From: Renibacterium sp.
Lineage (GTDB): Bacteria > Actinomycetota > Actinomycetes > Actinomycetales > Micrococcaceae
Direction of reading: 5' to 3'
DNA length: 64,000 nt
Assembly (NCBI GenBank): GCA_017419405.1
Contig: JAFOLH010000003.1
Coordinates: forward strand, 62,001-126,000
Shown here: positions 41,948 through 48,812 of the stretch, in pieces
Position numbering within the stretch: position 1 is the first letter of the stretch
How the letters are laid out: each line of letters opens with the position of its first letter
The notes under the pieces: generated by a model
Database searches by the model: none
What the model saw: the letters and a program-made list of their open reading frames with translations, nothing else
What the model was told of the DNA's origin: nothing
Position numbers and translations under genes: made by a program

Positions 41948-43159
41948 TCAGTCGAACCAGGGATCCAGCCCGTACAAGGGGAAGATCTCCTTGCGGGTGG
42001 CCATGATCGAGCGGTCGACGGCGTCGGCCGGGTTGTAGCCGACTTGCCAGGAACGCCACCAGAGTTCGACGTCGTCACCCATCAACCGGGGTGCTTCGGC
42101 ACCGAACTCGGCACGCACCCGCTGCCGCCACTGCTCCGGCACCTCGGTGCGCACCGGCACAGGCTTTCCGGAGACGATCGCGATCAGATGCGACCAGACC
42201 CGGGGCACCACATCCGCCACGCTGTAGCCCCCGCCGCCGGTCGCCAGCCAACGCCCTTCGCACAGCTCGTCGGCGAGCATGCCGATGGTCAGCGCAGCCT
42301 CGCGCTGCGCGTCCACGCTGGTACCGAGATGGGTCAACGGATCTTCCCGGTGCGAGTCGCAGCCGTGCTGCGAAACGATGACCTCCGGACCGAACGCTCG
42401 GGTGACCTGCGGGACCACCGCGTGGAAGGCACGCAGCCAACCGCCGTCGCCGGTGTAGGCCGGCAACGCGATGTTGACCGCCGAGCCGATGGCTGCCGGC
42501 CCCCCGGTCTCGTTCGCGAAGCCGGTGCCGGGGAAAAGCGAGAGCCCGCTTTCGTGCAGCGAGACGGTCAGCACCCGTGGGTCGTCGTAGAAAATGCTTT
42601 GCGTACCGTCGCCATGGTGCGCGTCCACGTCCAGATATGCGACTTTGCGCACCCCGGAGTCGAGCAGCCGCTGCACCGCGGCGGCCGCGTCGTTGTAGAC
42701 GCAGAAACCGCTGGCCCGGTCCCGGCTGGCATGGTGCATGCCGCCGGCGAAGTTGACTCCGCGCTGCGCGCTGCCGTCGATGATTGCCTCGGCCGCGAGC
42801 AGCGAGCCGCCGACCAACCGGGCGCTCGCTTCGTGCATCCCGGGGAACACCGGATCGTCGACCGTGCCGAGCCCCCATTCCGGCAGTTCCCGAGGCGTCT
42901 CGCTGACCGATCGCACCGCTGCAATGTAGCTCGGGGCGTGCACTGTGCTGAGCTGTGCATCGCTGGCCACGAAAGGCTCCGCCCGGTGGACCGAGCCGCG
43001 CGAGAACAACTCCAGCTGCTCGGCCAGGTCTGCGGTCAAAGCGAGCCGGGCCGGATCCATCGGGTGGCCCGGACCGAAATTGTATGCGGTCAGCGCCGGG
43101 TCCCAGACCACGCAGGTCTTTGGCAGCGGCGCCGTCGTCGGCTCTGAACTCAAGTCCAT
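41948..43159 (-). CDS. acuC: Acetoin utilization protein AcuC (class I/II histone deacetylase family)
   Basis: Zinc-dependent deacetylase, in bacteria acting on acetyl-lysine such as that of acetyl-CoA synthetase. About 403 residues: VWDPALTAYNFGPGHPMDP at the start, GGMHHASRDRASGFCVYNDAAAAV (charge-relay His pair), YLDVDAHHGDGTQSIFY (zinc Asp/His) and SQHGCDSHREDPLTHL (second zinc Asp). TAGCCT lies 7 nt before the ATG at 43159, supporting that start over longer frames. Fits the acetate metabolism encoded in the window. Confidence 0.93.
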   Translation of the reverse strand: MDLSSEPTTAPLPKTCVVWDPALTAYNFGPGHPMDPARLALTADLAEQLELFSRGSVHRAEPFVASDAQLSTVHAPSYIAAVRSVSETPRELPEWGLGTVDDPVFPGMHEASARLVGGSLLAAEAIIDGSAQRGVNFAGGMHHASRDRASGFCVYNDAAAAVQRLLDSGVRKVAYLDVDAHHGDGTQSIFYDDPRVLTVSLHESGLSLFPGTGFANETGGPAAIGSAVNIALPAYTGDGGWLRAFHAVVPQVTRAFGPEVIVSQHGCDSHREDPLTHLGTSVDAQREAALTIGMLADELCEGRWLATGGGGYSVADVVPRVWSHLIAIVSGKPVPVRTEVPEQWRQRVRAEFGAEAPRLMGDDVELWWRSWQVGYNPADAVDRSIMATRKEIFPLYGLDPWFD

Positions 43160-43316
43160 CTTTGACAGGCTACGTGATCTCCCGCACAGCCACGCAATCG
43201 GGTGCATTGGCTTCCGGTTCGGCAGGAACTCCCGGGGCGCATGCGGCAAAGCCCGGCAAAGGTGGTTAACTACTTGTCAGATCAACATTTTCCGCAGGCA
43301 GAAAGTTTCACCCCAG

Positions 43317-44726
43317 ATGGCCAGGAGTCAATCTGGCTGGCACCCGCCGGCCGAGCGCGGACGCTTTGCGTTCATCGGAGTCATCAGAGACTTCATCGAC
43401 TCGGTGGCGAACTCGTCCCCGGCTCGCTTGGCGCTGATCGTCTTCGCCTTGGTGATCATGTTCTTCACCACCTTGCTCACCCTGCCGATCGCTTCGGCCA
43501 GCGGAAAAGTCACGGCTTTCCACGACGCACTCTTCACCGCGGTTTCCGCGGTCTGCGTCACCGGCCTGACCACGGTTTCCACCGCATTGCACTGGTCCTT
43601 CTTCGGCCAGCTGGTCATTCTGATCGCAATCTTCGTGGGCGGCTTGGGCATCTTGACCCTCGCCTCGCTGATGGCCCTCATGGTCTCCAAACGCCTCGGC
43701 GTACGCGGCAAGCTGATTGCCCAGGAAGCAATGAACGCGAGCCGCTTGGGCGAGGTCGGCACCTTGTTGCGGATCGTGATCACCACGTCCGTGGCGATCG
43801 AAGTGATTCTGGCCCTGTTTTTGATCCCCCGCTTCATGATCTTGGGCGAAGACTTCTGGCAAGCCGTTTGGCACGGTGTGTTCTATTCGATTTCCGCGTT
43901 CAACAATGCCGGCTTCACGCCGCAGTCGGATGGCCTGGTGCCTTATGAATTCGACCCCTGGATCCTGACCCCGCTCATGGTCGGGGTGTTCCTGGGCTCC
44001 TTGGGCTTCCCCGTGATGATGGTCCTGCTCTCCCAGGGGTTCCGGATTTCCAAGTGGAACCTGCACACGAAACTCACCGTGCAGGTCTCGGTGATCCTGG
44101 TCCTGGTCGGCATGATCGGCTTCGCCGTCTTCGAGTGGAACAACCTCAGAACCGTGGGCGGGCTCAGCCCCGGTGACAAATTGCTGCATTCGGTCTTCGC
44201 TTCGATCATGACCCGTTCCGGCGGCTTCAACTTGGTCGATATGAACTCGCTGACACCGGTCTCCCAAGTGTTCACCGACGCATTGATGTTCGCCGGCGGC
44301 GGTTCGGCTTCCACCGCCGGCGGTATCAAGGTCACCACCCTGGCGGTGATGTTCCTGGCCATCGTGGCGGAGGCCCGTGGCGATTCGGACGTGAAGGTCT
44401 ACGGGCGCACCATCCCGCAAGGCACCATGCGGGTGGCGATCTCGGTGATCATGATGGGCGCGACCTTCGTCCTGCTCGCCACCGGCGCGCTTTTGATGAT
44501 CACCGACGCACCGTTGAACAAGGTGCTTTTCGAAGTGATCTCGGCATTCGCCACCGTGGGCCTGAGCACCGGGCTCAGCGCGGAGCTGCCGCCGGCCGGG
44601 GTGTATGTGCTCTCGCTTTTGATGTTCGCCGGCCGGGTGGGCACGATAACCCTGGCCGCGGCGTTGGCACTGCGCCAGCGCCGACAATTGTTCCGCTATC
44701 CGGAAGAGAGGCCGATCATTGGCTGA
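43317..44726 (+). CDS. Potassium uptake protein TrkH/KtrB
   Basis: Membrane subunit of a Ktr-type K+ (or Na+-coupled K+) transporter, 469 residues, with eight to ten hydrophobic helices. Four P-loop selectivity filters are visible: FTAVSAVCVTGLTTVST, YSISAFNNAGFTPQSDG, MTRSGGFNLVDM and ISAFATVGLSTGLS. Start at 43317 chosen from the helix-1 position and lack of plausible sequence upstream; a longer frame to 42945 overlaps acuC. Its end overlaps the next gene by 8 bp. Confidence 0.92.
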   Translation: MARSQSGWHPPAERGRFAFIGVIRDFIDSVANSSPARLALIVFALVIMFFTTLLTLPIASASGKVTAFHDALFTAVSAVCVTGLTTVSTALHWSFFGQLVILIAIFVGGLGILTLASLMALMVSKRLGVRGKLIAQEAMNASRLGEVGTLLRIVITTSVAIEVILALFLIPRFMILGEDFWQAVWHGVFYSISAFNNAGFTPQSDGLVPYEFDPWILTPLMVGVFLGSLGFPVMMVLLSQGFRISKWNLHTKLTVQVSVILVLVGMIGFAVFEWNNLRTVGGLSPGDKLLHSVFASIMTRSGGFNLVDMNSLTPVSQVFTDALMFAGGGSASTAGGIKVTTLAVMFLAIVAEARGDSDVKVYGRTIPQGTMRVAISVIMMGATFVLLATGALLMITDAPLNKVLFEVISAFATVGLSTGLSAELPPAGVYVLSLLMFAGRVGTITLAAALALRQRRQLFRYPEERPIIG

Positions 44727-45402
44727 GAAATCACGGTCCCAACGTCCATCGCACAATGCGCCGGTATTGGTCATCGGCTTGGGCCGGTTCGGCTCGGCGA
44801 CCGCTGAACAGCTGGTACGGCAGGGCCGGGAGGTGCTCGCGATCGAGCGCGACCCCTCGTTGGTGCAGAAGTGGGCCGGAACCTTGACCCACGTAGTCGA
44901 GGCCGATGCGACGAACATCGACGCCCTCCGGCAGTTGGGCGCCCAGGATTTTGCCTCCGCAGTCGTCGGTGTGGGCACCTCGATCGAGTCCAGCGTGCTG
45001 ATCACGGTGAATCTGGTCGATCTGGAGATCGAGCACCTCTGGGTCAAGGCGATCACCCAGTCGCACGGCAAAATCCTGACCCGGATCGGCGCCAACCACG
45101 TGATCTACCCCGAGGCCGACGCCGGTATCCGGACCGCACATCTGGTCTCCGGCCGGATGCTCGACTTCATCGAGTTCGACGACGATTTCGCGATCGTGAA
45201 AATGAACCCGCCGAAGGAGACCCAGGGCTTCACTTTGGAGGAGTCCAAAGTCCGTTCCAAGTACGGCGTGACGATCGTCGGGGTGAAGTCACCGGGTGAA
45301 GACTTCACCTATGCGCAACCGGACACCAAGGTCTCCTCTCGGGACACGCTCATCGTGTCCGGCCACGTCGACCTTTTGGAACGGTTCGCGGCCCGTCCCT
45401 GA
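44719..45402 (+). CDS. Potassium uptake regulatory protein TrkA/KtrA
   Basis: Cytoplasmic RCK subunit that gates KtrB. 227 residues: RCK_N Rossmann motif VIGLGRFGSATAEQLVRQG (about residues 15-33), ADATNIDALRQLGA, then RCK_C with VKSPGEDFTYAQPDTKVSSRDTLIVSG. Starts with TTG, overlapping the ktrB stop by 8 bp, so translation is coupled. Nucleotide-binding Gly pattern intact. Confidence 0.92.
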   Translation: MAEKSRSQRPSHNAPVLVIGLGRFGSATAEQLVRQGREVLAIERDPSLVQKWAGTLTHVVEADATNIDALRQLGAQDFASAVVGVGTSIESSVLITVNLVDLEIEHLWVKAITQSHGKILTRIGANHVIYPEADAGIRTAHLVSGRMLDFIEFDDDFAIVKMNPPKETQGFTLEESKVRSKYGVTIVGVKSPGEDFTYAQPDTKVSSRDTLIVSGHVDLLERFAARP

Positions 45403-45441
45403 ACCGGCACGGTTCCGATTCGAGGCCAGGCCCGGGCCCGG

Positions 45442-46278
45442 TCAGAGGCCGTCCAGCTCCGCGGTGATCACGTCCGAACGCGCTGCCGCAGCCCGCGCCC
45501 CGGCTAAGACCGTGGCGGGCAACCCGAGCTCGTCGAAGGTGGCGATAGCCTGCTCCGTGGTGCCGTTGGGGCTGGTCACGGCCTTGCGCAGCGCGGTGGC
45601 GTCGGCCCCGGGCGCGGCCAGCATCAACCCGGCCCCGGCAACGGTTTCGTTGGCCAGGGTTTTCGCGGTTTCCGGATCCAAGCCGAATTCCCGCGCGGCG
45701 GCCGCCATGGCCTCGGCCAGGTAGAACGCGTACGCCGGGCCGGAACCGCTGATCGCCCCGATCGCCTGCATCTGCGACTCGGCGACGTCCAACACCACCC
45801 CGGAGCCGGCAAAGACCTCCCGGGCAGCTGCCGCTTGCCCGGCGTCGACCGAGCCGCCCAAAGCCAGCCCGACGACGCCGCGGCCGACCATCAGCGGCGT
45901 GTTCGGCATCGTGCGCACCACGGGCTGCCCGGGAGCCAAGGCGGCTTCGATCTGCTTGATGGTCACTGCCCCGGCGACGCTCACCACGACGGTTCCCGGT
46001 GCCAATGATCCGGCGATCTCCCGGCACAGTGCCGCGATCTGGGCCGGTTTGACGCCCAGCACCACGACGTCGGCACCGGCGACCGCCGCCCGGTTGGCAT
46101 TGGCGTCCTCGGAATTCGCCACGGCGGTGATGCCGTAGCGCTGCGCCAATTCCGCGGCCCGTTCTGCCCGGCGGACGGTTGCGATGGCCGAGGCCGGCTC
46201 GAACGATCCCGCGAGCAGGCCGGCCAAAATGGCTTCGCCCATCGAGCCGCAGCCTAAGAATGCAATTCTGTTGATCAT
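45442..46278 (-). CDS. proC: Pyrroline-5-carboxylate reductase
   Basis: Last step of proline biosynthesis. 278 residues: IAFLGCGSMGEAILAGLL (Rossmann GxGxxG, residues 4-21), VVLGVKPAQIAALC, VRTMPNTPLMVGRGVVGL and the C-terminal dimer signature GSGPAYAFYLAEAMAAAAREFGL with VTSPNGTTEQAI. The proC-TIM-Ppx order is common in actinobacteria. CAGGAT lies 6 nt before the ATG, so it may be leaderless. Confidence 0.96.
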   Translation of the reverse strand: MINRIAFLGCGSMGEAILAGLLAGSFEPASAIATVRRAERAAELAQRYGITAVANSEDANANRAAVAGADVVVLGVKPAQIAALCREIAGSLAPGTVVVSVAGAVTIKQIEAALAPGQPVVRTMPNTPLMVGRGVVGLALGGSVDAGQAAAAREVFAGSGVVLDVAESQMQAIGAISGSGPAYAFYLAEAMAAAAREFGLDPETAKTLANETVAGAGLMLAAPGADATALRKAVTSPNGTTEQAIATFDELGLPATVLAGARAAAARSDVITAELDGL

Positions 46279-46528
46279 CCGTCCATCCTGTCACCAACCC
46301 CGGCCGGGTACCGAAAAAGGGGTTGCTTCATTTTCACGATTCGATGGCTTACTTTGCTTTATTTTCAAGGATTTCAGCCAAAAATGATACTTCACTCTCT
46401 GGTTACCTTATTACCAGCTTATTCCCAGGTTCACGGCAGGTTTTCCCCAGAAACGGGTCCTAAATTCGTAAGTACCTCATAAAGGTGCGAGTGATTGCGG
46501 ATCGATCGGGTTTTGCCTGATCGGTTGT

Positions 46529-46589
46529 AGCACCGGAGAGTCTGCCAGCGTTTCCCCCCAACCACTGGCAACTTCGACTCTCCGGTGCT
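46529..46589 (+). ncRNA. Candidate structured RNA or terminator with a C6 loop
   Basis: Outer stem of 14 perfect pairs (AGCACCGGAGAGTC and GACTCTCCGGTGCT), a 5-nt internal bulge ACTTC, an inner 6-bp stem (TGCCAG and CTGGCA) and a 16-nt loop that contains six consecutive C. TTTCTCGTTT follows. It could be the terminator of an unseen transcript starting in the AT-rich stretch, or a small RNA. A run of C in a loop recalls actinobacterial 6C RNA, but that family has two such loops and only one is seen. Confidence 0.5.
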
Positions 46590-46626
46590 TTCTCGTTTAA
46601 CCCCTCGTTCCGGATAGCCAGCTGGC

Positions 46627-46666
46627 TTTGAGATAGCAGGAAGCCCGCCCTCTTGCTATCTCAAAG
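46627..46666. repeat. 13-bp-arm palindrome after the TIM-barrel gene
   Basis: CTTTGAGATAGCA and its exact complement around a 14-nt loop; a third half-copy, TAGCTATCTCA, follows at about 46671-46681. It lies 36 bp after the stop codon of the minus-strand TIM-barrel gene and could terminate it. Confidence 0.75.
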
Positions 46667-46701
46667 CGTTTTAGCTATCTCATTTGGGTCAGCGCGGATA
46701 C

Positions 46702-47517
46702 TCAGTCCGCTTGGCCGAGATGCTGCCGGGCGAACCGCAACGTCTCGCTGAGCCAGTCTTCCCGTTCGCCGGCACCTTTGGCCTTGCGGGTGGAGATTTC
46801 CGCGACGACGGTCCCGTCGAATCCGGCACCGGCCAGATATTGCAGGACTTCGGCGGCTTGCTGATCCCCGTGCCCCGGGACCAAATGCTCATCCCGGTTG
46901 GAGCCGGAGCCATCCGTGAGGTGCAGATGGCGCAACCGCCCAGCCAAGGCGCGCACACCCTCGAGAGAAGCAACCCCCGCGGTCGAGGCATGCGACAGGT
47001 CCCAGGTGACGTCGTCGTAATCCTGTTCGATCGGGTCCCAGTGCGGCAGGTACGCCTTCGCTTCCCGGCCGCGCATCCGCCAGGGGTACATGTTCTCCAC
47101 TGCGATCCGGATCCCACTGGAATCGGCCAAGTCGCGGACGCCCTGGTTGAAACTCTCCGCGTAGTCGCTCTGCCACCGGAACGGCGGGTGCACCACCACC
47201 ACGCCGGCCCCGAGCTGGCCGGCCATGTCGACCGAACGTTCGACTTTGCTCCAAGCGCTCCCCCAGACCTGCTGGGTCAGCAACAGAGTGGGTGCGTGCA
47301 CCGCGAGCACCGGGATCTGGTAGCGCTCGCTCAGCGTCTGCAGGGCCTGCGGGTCCTGGCTGGTGACGTTGTTGGTCACCATGACCTCCAACCCGTCGTA
47401 ACCGAGGTCGTGTGCGACGGCGAACGCGTCATGGACGGAAAGCGGATAAACCGAGGCACTGGAGAGCGCAACCGGGATTGCCGGACGCTTCGGGTTCGCT
47501 GCTGTCTGCTCGGTCAT
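46702..47517 (-). CDS. Sugar phosphate isomerase/epimerase (xylose-isomerase-like TIM barrel)
   Basis: 271-residue AP-endonuclease-2-type TIM barrel. It contains the barrel strands VALSSASVYPLSVHDAFAVAHDLGYDGLEVMV, VLAVHAPTLLLT, GAGVVVVHPP, GIRIAVENMYPW, VTWDLSHAS and HLHLTDG, with His/Glu/Asp positions suited to a metal. Conserved neighbour of ppx in actinobacteria; the true substrate is unknown. Separated from ppx by 5 bp on the same strand, so probably co-transcribed behind it. Confidence 0.88.
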   Translation of the reverse strand: MTEQTAANPKRPAIPVALSSASVYPLSVHDAFAVAHDLGYDGLEVMVTNNVTSQDPQALQTLSERYQIPVLAVHAPTLLLTQQVWGSAWSKVERSVDMAGQLGAGVVVVHPPFRWQSDYAESFNQGVRDLADSSGIRIAVENMYPWRMRGREAKAYLPHWDPIEQDYDDVTWDLSHASTAGVASLEGVRALAGRLRHLHLTDGSGSNRDEHLVPGHGDQQAAEVLQYLAGAGFDGTVVAEISTRKAKGAGEREDWLSETLRFARQHLGQAD

Positions 47518-47522
47518 CGGGG

Positions 47523-48527
47523 CTATTTTGCCACGGCAGGCTGTGCAGATGCTGCGGCAGGACGCGCTGTGACGTGCCGTGGCGGGTCGAGCGGGCCGTC
47601 GAACACCAACTGGTCCAATCGACGCAGGATCAGGCCTTCACGCAGCGCCCAAGGGCAAATCTGCAGCGTGCTCGCCTTGAACGCCTCCAGCGCGGCTTCG
47701 GCCACCAAGGCGCCGGCCAGCAGTTGCCTGGCCCGGGCCTGCGAAACTCCGGGCAAGTACAAGCGGTCCGCAGCGCTCATCGCGGTCAGCCGTTGCGTCC
47801 ACAAACCGAGGTCGACGCCGTGCAGTTCCCGCCGCACGAACGGTCCCATGCCGCTAGGCGCGGCCCCGGTGATCCGGGCGAGCGAGCGAAAAGTCTTCGA
47901 GGTACCGGTCACCAAAGTCGGGACGCCCAGGGACAGGAAATCCTTGACGTGCGGCTTGAGCGTGCTGCGGATGTATTTGCGCAGTTCCTTGACGCTTTTG
48001 GCGCTGGGCGGATCCTCGGGCAACCAGTCCCGGGTCAACCGCTGCGCGCCGAGCGGGACGGAAACCGCCTTCGTCGGCAATTCATCGCCGCCCATGGCCA
48101 TTTCGAAGGAACCGCCGCCGATGTCCAGGTCCAAAATCGTTCCGGCGCCCCAACCGTACCAACGGCGCACCGCGAAGAACGTCATGGCGGCTTCCTCTGC
48201 GCCGGTCAGTTCGCGCAGCTGCACCGTGGTTTCGGTCTGCACCCGCTGCAACACCTCCGCCCCGTTGGCAGCCTCCCGGATCGCCGAGGTGCAGAAGGCC
48301 AGGAGGTCTTCGGCCTGGTGCTTCGCGGCGAATTCCCAGGCCTCGAGCACGAAACTGATCAGCTCCGCCTGACCGGCCTCACTGATCGCGCCGTCCTGGT
48401 CCAAATACTGCACCAAGGAGAGCGGACGTTTGTGCGAGGCGAAGGGTACCGGCTGCCCTCCGGGGTGCGCATCGACGAGAAGCAGATGGACGGTATTGGA
48501 ACCGATGTCGAGAACGCCGAGTCGCAT
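47523..48527 (-). CDS. Ppx/GppA exopolyphosphatase family protein
   Basis: 334 residues, sugar-kinase/Hsp70-like fold. Phosphate loops are RLGVLDIGSNTVHLLLVD (residues 1-19) and TILDLDIGGGSFEMAMG, with VTGTSKTFRSLARI and EGLILRRLDQ. Hydrolyses polyphosphate or (p)ppGpp-type pyrophosphates; which is not decided by sequence. The ATG at 48527 is supported by CATAAT 6 nt upstream (leaderless). Longer frames to 48620 start in the tandem repeat. Confidence 0.92.
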   Translation of the reverse strand: MRLGVLDIGSNTVHLLLVDAHPGGQPVPFASHKRPLSLVQYLDQDGAISEAGQAELISFVLEAWEFAAKHQAEDLLAFCTSAIREAANGAEVLQRVQTETTVQLRELTGAEEAAMTFFAVRRWYGWGAGTILDLDIGGGSFEMAMGGDELPTKAVSVPLGAQRLTRDWLPEDPPSAKSVKELRKYIRSTLKPHVKDFLSLGVPTLVTGTSKTFRSLARITGAAPSGMGPFVRRELHGVDLGLWTQRLTAMSAADRLYLPGVSQARARQLLAGALVAEAALEAFKASTLQICPWALREGLILRRLDQLVFDGPLDPPRHVTARPAAASAQPAVAK

Positions 48528-48537
48528 GATCACATTA

Positions 48538-48567
48538 TGTCGTAGCGCACCGTGTCGTAGCGCACCG
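48538..48567. repeat. Exact 15-bp tandem duplication before ppx
   Basis: TGTCGTAGCGCACCG occurs twice head to tail (48538-48552 and 48553-48567). It covers the place where the ppx promoter's -35 contacts would lie. Confidence 0.9.
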
Positions 48568-48613
48568 GCGGACTCGGCGCCGCGCACAAAAGCACCCTCG
48601 GCAAGCGCGCGAG

Positions 48614-48786
48614 TGCACATTTGGTGCGGGTGTTTTCGGAAAACACCCGCACCAAGTGTGCGTTCGGGGGCCCACGGTCGCAGGGCTCCCTGGCCGAGCT
48701 TGCGAGGTTAGGGGGCGGCTGGGGAGGTCCCTACGTGGCGAACGGAGTTCGACACGAAAGGGCCGAACGCTCACGTGTGCGTTCGC
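48614..48786. repeat. Interspersed repeat, copy D (after topA)
   Basis: Begins with a 23-bp-arm hairpin having almost no loop (48615-48661; arm GCACATTTGGTGCGGGTGTT and on, one mismatch). Then comes a segment (48668-48741) matching 41789-41863 of copy C in order and spacing. It is bounded by direct repeats GTGTGCGTTCG (about 48656-48666 and 48776-48786). A further dyad, CGAACGC ... GCGTTCG, lies at about 48764-48785. The element ends near the topA stop codon. Confidence 0.8.
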
Positions 48787-48812
48787 GGGTCTCTACGTGG
48801 CGAGGGCCTCGG

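Larger units (their letters stand above)
46279..46701. other. 423-bp intergenic region between proC and the TIM-barrel gene
   Basis: Contains an AT-rich part (46310-46440), a large two-tier hairpin (46529-46589) and a palindrome (46627-46666); see separate entries. No coding frame is convincing. Confidence 0.6.

Noticed and set aside
46529-46589. 6C small RNA
   Set aside because: Only one loop with six C is present; the known family has two. Kept as an unnamed candidate RNA.
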